A DNA stretch of 7,583 nt, from the NCBI GenBank assembly GCA_009783865.1, contig WRCR01000183.1, positions 1-7,583 of the forward strand, in the 5' to 3' direction. The stretch's first letter is position 1. Each line of letters opens with the position of its first letter. The notes beneath the pieces were generated by a model. It saw only the letters and a list, made by a program, of their open reading frames with translations, was not told where the DNA came from and ran no database searches. Origin of the DNA: Planctomycetaceae bacterium. Lineage in GTDB: Bacteria; Planctomycetota; Planctomycetia; Pirellulales; Thermoguttaceae. Made by a program: the position numbers and the translations under genes. Shown piece after piece: positions 1 to 5,859 of this stretch.

Positions 1-250
1 ATTGAACAACGGATATGGTATCGGCGTTATTAAACTTAACCGTGAAAATCCGGTTAAAAGCGAAATAATTGTATCGGCAAGAGAGCGGGAAGTTGTCGAT
101 ATTAACTTTATGAATTTTCTTTCTGAGATGAACCTGGACTTTTATGTATTTATTGAGGAAAGCCGAAAAATCATTGATACAAAGTTCATCGATACAGAAA
201 GATTTGACCCCGTATTATCAACCGTAAAACCTAAAACTATTTTACATTAA
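1..250 (+). CDS. C-terminal part of a possible HrgA/COG2958-like protein (partial, runs off left edge)
   Basis: The reading frame is open from the first full codon at base 2 to a TAA at 248-250. The TTG at base 2 is probably an internal codon rather than a start, so the gene most likely begins left of the window. About 82 residues are visible. They contain a GYGIGVIKLN strand, then NPVKSEIIVSAREREVVD, then a helical acidic stretch. By memory this order (GIG-I/L-L, NP-SEI, A+E, then a mixed helix) resembles the end of HrgA/COG2958 proteins, which are often found near restriction-modification genes. No search was possible, so the family name is tentative while the coding call is firmer. The segment is AT-rich (about 35% G+C), unlike tilS downstream. 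The next gene starts one base after the stop, which suggests co-transcription and coupled translation. Confidence 0.6.
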   Translation, partial: LNNGYGIGVIKLNRENPVKSEIIVSAREREVVDINFMNFLSEMNLDFYVFIEESRKIIDTKFIDTERFDPVLSTVKPKTILH

Positions 251-251
251 G

Positions 252-605
252 ATGAGTGAAACAAAGAAAATCGTTTGGCTGTTAAAACAGACACAGGTGA
301 GTTCGCAATATGAATTCACAACTATTGGTGTTTTTGACAACGCGGAAGCGGCCGGTCTTGCATGCCACCACTTAAATTTGAGGTATTTTTTTCTGGACGA
401 CTACGAGTATTGCTATACCGAAGAAGACGGTGCCTTCTTTAGATATACCGGAACGGAACGCTATGGAGACGATGTTAGTATTGACGCAGAGCAATATGAT
501 ATTTCGTATGACGAGCACTCACACTTTTATACTGTTGAATGGAAAAGAGTTCTTTCCGATGTTCCCGATTGTTGGTTAAGTGATGACGAAGACAGCGTGG
601 AATAG
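252..605 (+). CDS. small, highly acidic hypothetical protein (117 aa)
   Basis: The frame runs from ATG at 252 to TAG at 603-605. I do not recognise the family. The protein starts with a plausible beta strand (KKIVWLLKQTQ) and a YEFTTIGVFDNAEAAGLACHH segment, which has the strand-turn-helix look of small cytoplasmic alpha/beta proteins. It then becomes very rich in Asp, Glu and Tyr. By count there are 14 Asp and 12 Glu against 4 Lys and 4 Arg (net about -18), with 10 Tyr. It has no signal peptide or membrane segment. There is no clear Shine-Dalgarno sequence. The start lies one base beyond the preceding stop, so translation is probably coupled to the upstream gene. The strong negative charge next to a possibly restriction-associated gene would fit an immunity-type or DNA-mimic protein, but nothing in the sequence proves either. 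Confidence 0.7.
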   Translation: MSETKKIVWLLKQTQVSSQYEFTTIGVFDNAEAAGLACHHLNLRYFFLDDYEYCYTEEDGAFFRYTGTERYGDDVSIDAEQYDISYDEHSHFYTVEWKRVLSDVPDCWLSDDEDSVE

Positions 606-611
606 AAGGCG

Positions 612-740
612 ATGTTGCACAAAAATCCGCATTCCTTCTGGTTCAACACCGCTGGCTTTGAAGAATTCGTGAAGGACTTTGCTAAACTTAAAACCCCCGA
701 TGGAACCACAATTCCAACCCCGTTTAGAACGCCAGATTGA
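612..740 (+). CDS. possible small ORF (42 aa) overlapping the tilS start
   Basis: ATG at 612 opens a 42-codon frame ending in TGA at 738-740. The peptide begins MLHKNPHSFWFNTAGFEEFV and ends IPTPFRTPD. Its mix of aromatic and charged residues and the amphipathic FEEFVKDFAKL stretch look more protein-like than a random frame. An AAGG at 606-609 lies only two bases upstream of the ATG, too close for an ideal ribosome binding site. The frame overlaps the first 13-14 codons of tilS in a different frame, so it could be a leader that couples translation into tilS, the remnant of a lost gene, or chance. It has no recognised family. Confidence 0.25.
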   Translation: MLHKNPHSFWFNTAGFEEFVKDFAKLKTPDGTTIPTPFRTPD

Positions 741-1767
741 GTATCCGCTGCTCGAACAACATTGGATGCAGCACGGCGTTCTCGCTGCCGTGAGCGGCGG
801 TGCCGATAGTACCGCTATGCTCCACTGTCTCGCAAGATGTTTTCACAAAAACAATATCACTTCAGAAAACAATCCAGCCCCCAAAATAAAATTAGCAGTC
901 GGACATATCAATCACAAACTCCGCGGAAAGGATTCCGACGATGACGCTGACTTCGTCCGGCAGTTAGCCGAACATTACAAACTCGATTACTATGAATACT
1001 CCATCGCCCAAGCCGATTGGCAAAACATTAAAACCGGCAGCAAAGAAGGCGATGCCCGCTCTATCCGGCAACGGTTCCTCGTTGAAACCGCAGAGAAAAT
1101 CGGCTTTCGTTATGTTGCAACCGCACATACCGCCGATGACCAAGCGGAAACCGTCTTGCACCGCTTGATTCGCGGCACCGGCATCAAAGGTCTCGCCGGT
1201 ATCCGTCCGTTCCGGCAAATCAATGCCGCAATAACATTGCTTCGTCTGCTGCTCTTTTGCGACCGCAGTTATCTTCTGGAATATCTGCGGCAAATCAATG
1301 CCGAATACCGCACGGATTCCACTAACGCCGAGAACGAGTTCACCCGCAATAAAATCCGCAACATTCTGTTGCCGCTGCTGCGGGATACGTTCAATTCGGA
1401 AATCAACCGGTCGCTGTGCCGCCTCTCGGATATTGCGGATGAAACCGAAAACACTTTGACCGAATTGACCGACAACCTTTTGGAACAGATAATGCTGTCG
1501 GAACGGGAAAACGAAATCGTTCTCGACACTGACAAGTTGCGGCGTTATTCATCGCCTGTTATCCGTGAAATGTTTATCCATATTTGGAGAAAGCACAATC
1601 TGCCGCTGCAAGGCATGGAGTTCCTGCGCTGGAACGAAATGACCTTTTTCTTTGAAAGCGGAAAGACCGGCGAACAGCGGCAATTCTACAGCGGCATGAT
1701 TGCCGAGCATCAGAAACATGGGGTTTTACAGATTTTCATAATTCGGCGCAAAGAGCCGCAGGTGTAG
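700..1767 (+). CDS. tilS: tRNA(Ile)-lysidine synthetase
   Basis: This cytoplasmic PP-loop enzyme uses ATP and lysine to convert C34 of the CAU-anticodon tRNA-Ile to lysidine, so the tRNA reads AUA and is charged with isoleucine. The activity is essential in most bacteria. Counting from ATG 700 (355 aa), the PP-loop SGGADS is at residues 32-37, HINHKLRG at 69-76, DARSIRQRF at 118-126, AHTADDQAET at 142-151, RGTGIKGLAG at 158-167, and the DSTN...FTRNKIR signature at 206-220. The length lies between the short Aquifex-type form and the longer E. coli form, and the far C-terminal domain of the long form seems reduced or absent. An in-frame TTG at 679 would add seven residues. ATG 700 was preferred because about 31 residues before the P-loop is usual. 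M23 (766) is a less likely start. One oddity is that the usual RPLL motif reads RLLL at 182-185. The gene converges with the next one across 44 bases. Confidence 0.96.
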   Translation: MEPQFQPRLERQIEYPLLEQHWMQHGVLAAVSGGADSTAMLHCLARCFHKNNITSENNPAPKIKLAVGHINHKLRGKDSDDDADFVRQLAEHYKLDYYEYSIAQADWQNIKTGSKEGDARSIRQRFLVETAEKIGFRYVATAHTADDQAETVLHRLIRGTGIKGLAGIRPFRQINAAITLLRLLLFCDRSYLLEYLRQINAEYRTDSTNAENEFTRNKIRNILLPLLRDTFNSEINRSLCRLSDIADETENTLTELTDNLLEQIMLSERENEIVLDTDKLRRYSSPVIREMFIHIWRKHNLPLQGMEFLRWNEMTFFFESGKTGEQRQFYSGMIAEHQKHGVLQIFIIRRKEPQV

Positions 1768-1790
1768 TGAAACGAAACTTGCGGCTCTTT
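1750..1790. terminator. inverted repeat between convergent genes, probable bidirectional terminator
   Basis: AAAGAGCCGCA at 1750-1760 is exactly complementary to TGCGGCTCTTT at 1780-1790. The pairing can be extended inward by three more pairs, one of them G-U, leaving a 13-base loop. The hairpin spans the last codons and stop of tilS and most of the short gap before the convergent secretin-like gene, where a shared terminator is expected. The A-rich and T-rich outer ends of the stem give each transcript a short U-rich end, but there is no long U run after it, so termination strength is uncertain. Confidence 0.5.
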
Positions 1791-1811
1791 GAAGCCGGAG
1801 TACCGGATAAA

Positions 1812-4800
1812 TTACCGTCCACCTCTTGGAGCGAAACCGCCGCCGGTGCCGCCCGGTCTGGCACCGCCGCCACCAAAACCAGTGTTGCCGAAGCCGCCCG
1901 GTCTGGTGCCTCCGCCAAAGGGACTCATTCCACCTTGCATACCGCCGCCGGCACCGCTGCCGCGCATCATGTTCATGAACGGATTACTGCTGCCGCCGAA
2001 CCCGCCAGTGCCACCAAAGCCGGTGTTGCCGAAGCCGCCGCCTCCGAAACGGTTGCTCCCGAAACCGCCGGTGCCGCCGAAACCGCTGAAGCCGCTGCCG
2101 CCGAATCCTCTGTTGCCCATCCCCATTGAAGTTGTCGAAAACTTCACGGAATCACCCGCATTGTTGGTAATTATCTGCTGTGCCAATGAAGGACTAACCT
2201 CCTTCAACTGCACCACTTCAACTATTGTTTCAGACTGCACCGCATAATTGTCCAACTCCTCCACAAATGCTTTAACTTCGATAAACAAGGACTCCGGTGC
2301 GGAAACAATGAGCGAATTAGACCGGGCATCTGTGCCGAGAGTCATTTTCGATTCCTGTTCCCTAACGGTGGAACTTTGTCCGCCTCTTCCCATTTGAGAC
2401 ATCATCTGCTGCATCATACCCATTGGACCGCCTTGACCGCCGGGCATTACCATCATTTGCGGCTGGGGTGCTGCTCCGCCGCCGGGACCGCCGAATCGAT
2501 TACCGCCGCCGCGTTGACCGCCGCCGGTGTTGCCGCCCTGACCGCCGGTTGTAGAAGTGCCGCTTGTTCTCAATCGGTCAGCATAAATCTTTTCAACCGA
2601 TGCCTGCGCTTCCTCTGCCCGAATGTTTCGCAACTGTATCATCCGCGGCACAGGTTGCCGTTTGATTTCCCCAGCCGGTACATTTTCCTGGTCCAAAATC
2701 GGAAGGAGCATTTCGATGGTCTTATGGTCAACCGCATTCGCCTGTATCAGCAAAGCGTTAAGACGGGCATCAGCCGAGATTGAAACGGTTCCCGTCTTTT
2801 CAATCGAATTACCCGGCGACAGCATCGCCAGCAGAGCCGCACGCTGTTCTCCGTCAAATGACGGCGAAGTATCAGTCGTACCGGTACCGCTGACACCGCC
2901 TCCGGTAGTGCTTGATGTTCCCATCAGCGTTTGCAGGGTTTGGGCTACAACTTCCGCTGTCGCATTAGTCAGATAATAAACCGTCAATTTTGTTTTGCCG
3001 ATAACGGTCTCGTCGGACAACATTCGGATTAACTCCTCCAGTTTATCCAATGCTTCGGGGTCGTCCGATGAAATCATCAAACCGCTGGGTCCGCTGGAAA
3101 CAACGACCGGCGGATTCTTTTTCTCAACACTGTTTCCGCCCGCTTGTATCGGTTGATACTGCGGCTCGACTGTTTGTTCTTTCTGCTCGGTATATTGAAC
3201 GGTTCGAAAACTAACTCGCGGCAAATCCGATTGCGGCGGATTTACTTCAAATGTTTTTTCGATTAAATCGTCAACATTATCCTTCTTGATGGGTTCAATC
3301 ACAGGAATCGCCCTTTGCGGTTCATTGCCGGGCTGCGCCGGAACCTTGAGCAAATCGCTAGTTGACTTTGACGGTACAATAGCGGAAGGCACAACGACTT
3401 TGATTTCGTTCTGTTCGAGTTTGGGCCACACTTCCTTGAGTTGGTCGAGAACCAGCGCGGCAGTTGCCGGTGAAAGCGGAATCGTCCGAATCATTTCTCT
3501 GCCGGCAACACGACTGCCGGCACCGTCTTCGCCGAGTTTCAGCAGGAACGCTTTGATGTCAGCAATCTGCGCTTCAGTTCCGCGGACTAAGATTTGCCGA
3601 CCTACTATATCCGCTTCAACAGTCGGAGCAGGAACACCGGTCTGCACCTGATTTCTGCTGCCCGATGTGGACACGGTAGAATCAATGCTTCCAGTTGCAA
3701 AAAATTTCTTTATCGAATCAACAGCCGAAGACGGACTTAACCGCTTGAGCGGAATTACTTCAGTGACTGGTCGATTAACCTGCATCTGTTTGATTGTTTC
3801 ACGAATTGTGATGTGATTTGCCGGACGAGCCAGTGCCGCAATACCGTTTGTTTTCGGGTCAAGCGAAAGCCGGATATCGGGAATACCGACAAGCAGCGTT
3901 TGCAAGACGGCAAGCACCGCGGCGGGGTCAGCAGTTCCGGGGTTGTGAACCTCGAATTGCGGCTGCCCTTCCATTGCGGGATTGCCGGCATTATAGGACT
4001 CATCCAGCGTTTGAATAATTTCCTTTGCCCGTTCAATCATGTCGCCGCGACCGGACATCCAAATCCGTGTGCCGGAAATGTCGGTTGCAGTGCGGAGCGA
4101 AGCATCGTTTTCGTTAATCGAAAGAAGTTTCCGCATTATCGACAGGGCTTCATCGGCACTGAGATTTTTCGGTTCAATGATTTGAATCTTTCCGCTGGCG
4201 ACATCGTCGGGGTCATCGATTCGTTTGATAATATCACGGATAGTCCGCAGTGTACCGCCAGTTTCGGTTACGATAATCTGCTGCGACTTCGGCAACTGCA
4301 CAATACTTCCCTGCGGACCTAATAATTTTTCGGCTTCCGCTTGAATAATATCCGGCATTGTCCGGGACAAATTGAAAACACAGCGGCACAGTTCATATTT
4401 TCCGCGGTCGTCCAATTCTTCGGGCGTTATCGGTTCGAGAAGATTCGGCGGTATTCCGTCCGGCAGGTAAATCACGAAGAGCGACTTGCCTTTTCGCAAA
4501 AGGGTGAATTCTTTAAACAAAAGATACGAGTTCAAAATATCGATTGCTTCGCTCGGAGTGTATGCCTTGGTGTCGGTCAGATTTAGTGTTCCTTGCGGAG
4601 TAAGGTCTGCCTGCAAGGACAAACCGGCTTGTTCGGCAAACCATTCGATAACGTCCCTCCAAGCAGCACCGCGGAAATTGAACCGGACATTTTCACCCTT
4701 AAGAGAAGCGGGTAAGTCAACACGAGAGACGGGGGTATCATTGCGAGCGGCGGGTGATAACCCGCCGGTATTACGGCGGGTATAAACTTGCGGCTTTTCT

Positions 4801-5615
4801 TCCCCTTCCATTTCGCTTTTCGATAAATCGTTAGTTTCGGCTTTATCTTCCGGTTTCGCTTCAGTTTTTATTTCCTGTTTCGTTTCCGCAGATTGTACCG
4901 GTGTGCTAACACTTTCTGTTTCTTTTGGTTCCTCCTTATTTGTTTCCATCGGCGGACTTGCGTTCTCTGCTTCTTTTACACTTTCCGCCTCTTTCGCTTC
5001 CTCGGATTCTTTTGCGTTTTCGGCACTTTCCATTGTTTGATTCAACAAAGCAGATAAAACGGCGGCACTGACCAGCTGCCGAATGAACGAGACAGGGGTA
5101 CTGCGGACAGGAGAATCCTGTTTGACCGGCGAGTCCTGTCTTACCGGTGAAGCCGTATTTACAGGTGAGACCGTATTGACCGGAGAAGTTGTATTGACAC
5201 CATCAGCGGGTTTTTCCAGCTCCGAAATAACAGTCCCGACCGTAGGAGCGGGTGTTTCTGTACTTTCAGGTTTGCTTTCGGCTATGGTCTCGGTAACTTT
5301 AGTTTTCTTGACTGGCGGAATTATATCGTTTTCCGCTAACGCTAGTTTTACGACAACCGGTTTTTCCGCAACAGGTTTTTCAACTGTCGGCTTTACAACA
5401 ATCGGTTCCGGTTTTTTTTCAGGAATATTTTCGGAAACGGCAGTTGTTTCGACTTTGTCAGTGTCAATCTTACCTGCATCAACTGTACTCTGCATTTCCG
5501 GCGGATTTTCCACCATTTGTTCCTGTTCTTGTCCGTGCCGGAGACCGAAAAAAACGCCGCCGACTATCAGCAAAGTTGCCGCAACACCGCCAAGATATAA
5601 ACCGATTTGTTTCAT
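1812..5615 (-). CDS. membrane-anchored secretin N-domain repeat protein lacking the secretin barrel (1267 aa)
   Basis: Residues 5-25 form a single uncleaved-looking membrane anchor (LYLGGVAATLLIVGGVFFGL). A Pro/Glu/Lys/Val-rich linker follows to about residue 300. Next is an N0/STN-like domain (about 307-385) and a series of beta-alpha-beta secretin_N (N1-type) units. Seven units have both halves. Their second halves follow the pattern 'D-x-N-x-LIV-x-A...I..LI..LD', for example around 439-471, 508-540, 665-697, 837-869, 945-980 and 1092-1123. Long inserts sit inside unit 5 (about 745-835) and unit 7 (Gly/Met-rich, 1017-1086). An eighth first half (1131-1151) runs into a Gly/Phe-rich tail to the end. 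No PF00263-type barrel, nor its usual VPVLGDIP-like signature, is present, so this is not a complete GspD/PilQ channel. Such barrel-less 'type II/III secretion short domain' proteins are known from planctomycetes; their role is unknown, and an envelope scaffold is likely. ATG 5613-5615 was chosen because the anchor begins there. No Shine-Dalgarno sequence is visible. Confidence 0.9.
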   Translation of the reverse strand: MKQIGLYLGGVAATLLIVGGVFFGLRHGQEQEQMVENPPEMQSTVDAGKIDTDKVETTAVSENIPEKKPEPIVVKPTVEKPVAEKPVVVKLALAENDIIPPVKKTKVTETIAESKPESTETPAPTVGTVISELEKPADGVNTTSPVNTVSPVNTASPVRQDSPVKQDSPVRSTPVSFIRQLVSAAVLSALLNQTMESAENAKESEEAKEAESVKEAENASPPMETNKEEPKETESVSTPVQSAETKQEIKTEAKPEDKAETNDLSKSEMEGEEKPQVYTRRNTGGLSPAARNDTPVSRVDLPASLKGENVRFNFRGAAWRDVIEWFAEQAGLSLQADLTPQGTLNLTDTKAYTPSEAIDILNSYLLFKEFTLLRKGKSLFVIYLPDGIPPNLLEPITPEELDDRGKYELCRCVFNLSRTMPDIIQAEAEKLLGPQGSIVQLPKSQQIIVTETGGTLRTIRDIIKRIDDPDDVASGKIQIIEPKNLSADEALSIMRKLLSINENDASLRTATDISGTRIWMSGRGDMIERAKEIIQTLDESYNAGNPAMEGQPQFEVHNPGTADPAAVLAVLQTLLVGIPDIRLSLDPKTNGIAALARPANHITIRETIKQMQVNRPVTEVIPLKRLSPSSAVDSIKKFFATGSIDSTVSTSGSRNQVQTGVPAPTVEADIVGRQILVRGTEAQIADIKAFLLKLGEDGAGSRVAGREMIRTIPLSPATAALVLDQLKEVWPKLEQNEIKVVVPSAIVPSKSTSDLLKVPAQPGNEPQRAIPVIEPIKKDNVDDLIEKTFEVNPPQSDLPRVSFRTVQYTEQKEQTVEPQYQPIQAGGNSVEKKNPPVVVSSGPSGLMISSDDPEALDKLEELIRMLSDETVIGKTKLTVYYLTNATAEVVAQTLQTLMGTSSTTGGGVSGTGTTDTSPSFDGEQRAALLAMLSPGNSIEKTGTVSISADARLNALLIQANAVDHKTIEMLLPILDQENVPAGEIKRQPVPRMIQLRNIRAEEAQASVEKIYADRLRTSGTSTTGGQGGNTGGGQRGGGNRFGGPGGGAAPQPQMMVMPGGQGGPMGMMQQMMSQMGRGGQSSTVREQESKMTLGTDARSNSLIVSAPESLFIEVKAFVEELDNYAVQSETIVEVVQLKEVSPSLAQQIITNNAGDSVKFSTTSMGMGNRGFGGSGFSGFGGTGGFGSNRFGGGGFGNTGFGGTGGFGGSSNPFMNMMRGSGAGGGMQGGMSPFGGGTRPGGFGNTGFGGGGARPGGTGGGFAPRGGR
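1870..2039 (-). repeat. direct repeats coding for GGFGNTGFGG in the Gly-rich tail
   Basis: The 29-base segments at 1870-1898 and 2011-2039 differ at only two positions, and both encode GGFGNTGFGG on the minus strand. A second near-repeat, containing GCCGCCCGGTCTGG, occurs at about 1848-1871 and 1893-1916 and encodes the G-G-x-RPGG motif. These repeats suggest that the tail grew or shrinks by in-frame duplication. They also create long open frames on the opposite strand that are not genes. Confidence 0.7.
4738..4781. repeat. in-frame palindromic REP-like element inside the secretin-like gene
   Basis: The 8-mer CGGCGGGT occurs at 4748-4755, its exact complement ACCCGCCG at 4760-4767, and CGGCGGGT again at 4774-4781. 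The middle arm can therefore pair with either neighbour (loops GATA or GTATTA), giving two mutually exclusive hairpins. Just before it is TCATTGCGAG (4738-4747), a phrase I recall from dispersed palindromic repeats in several bacterial genomes. The element encodes roughly residues 279-293 (RRNTGGLSPAARNDT) of the unstructured linker, just before the N0-like domain, and keeps the frame open. Structure is seen directly; mobility is inferred. Confidence 0.55.
5110..5199 (-). repeat. five tandem 18-bp units coding SPV-rich hexapeptides
   Basis: Five consecutive 18-base units begin at 5110, 5128, 5146, 5164 and 5182. The first reads GGAGAATCCTGTTTGACC, and the others are diverged versions of it. 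On the minus strand they encode about residues 140-169 of the secretin-like protein, as hexapeptides of the type SPVNTx and SPVRQD/SPVKQD. The period is a multiple of three, so gain or loss of a unit changes linker length without breaking the frame. Confidence 0.8.
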
Positions 5616-5701
5616 TGTCGTTCACTGATAAGAAAAAATACTAGGGAAAACCGCATTTTGCCGCCCGTTCAAGACGCAGACGTACTGTCCCACTCCAATA
5701 C

Positions 5702-5707
5702 ATTATA
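5702..5707 (-). promoter_or_regulatory. candidate -10 box for the secretin-like gene
   Basis: The minus strand reads TATAAT here, a perfect sigma-70 -10 hexamer. It lies between the terminator-like hairpin of the upstream gene and the secretin-like start, and would give a leader of about 80 bases. No convincing -35 hexamer is found 16-19 bases upstream and there is no TG extension, so the call rests on the -10 match and on position only. Confidence 0.35.
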
Positions 5708-5772
5708 ACCCCTGTCGTCTGTTTTCGGACTTCAGAAAATGCCGGTTATAGGGAAAATTCCCCAATTTGGCG

Positions 5773-5804
5773 AAAAAACGGAAATTACAAAGCAAAATCC
5801 GTCT
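5773..5804 (-). terminator. candidate Rho-independent terminator after the coiled-coil gene
   Basis: On the minus strand AGACGGA (complement of 5798-5804) can pair with TCCGTTT (complement of 5776-5782) in a seven-pair stem with one G-U pair and a 15-base loop. A tract of six T residues (complement of 5773-5778) covers the end of the stem and the bases just after it. It lies about 56 bases past the stop of the coiled-coil gene. The stem is short and the loop large, so the terminator is probably weak or leaky. Confidence 0.4.
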
Positions 5805-5859
5805 AAATGCGATATTTTATCAGTCAACACGGCGGTTCTACGAACCGACCGCTAAACGG

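Noticed and set aside
1767..2247. Two plus-strand frames rich in Ala/Thr or Pro
   Set aside because: They are antisense to the Gly-rich tail of the secretin-like gene. GC-rich Gly codons on one strand leave Pro/Ala frames open on the other. They show no protein family features.
3286..4322. Several plus-strand frames of 66-169 codons
   Set aside because: They are shadows of the secretin N-domain repeats, which are clearly coding on the minus strand. They show no coherent domain or signal.
1812..5615. A complete type II secretion or type IV pilus secretin (GspD/PilQ)
   Set aside because: The C-terminal barrel domain and its signature are missing, the number of N1-type units is too high, and no other secretion genes are present in the window.
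5083..5628. 181-codon plus-strand frame rich in Thr, Val, Gly and Ser
   Set aside because: It is the antisense reading of the Pro/Glu/Val linker and the 18-bp repeat, and its composition mirrors the repeat. The minus-strand frame carries the anchor and folded domains.
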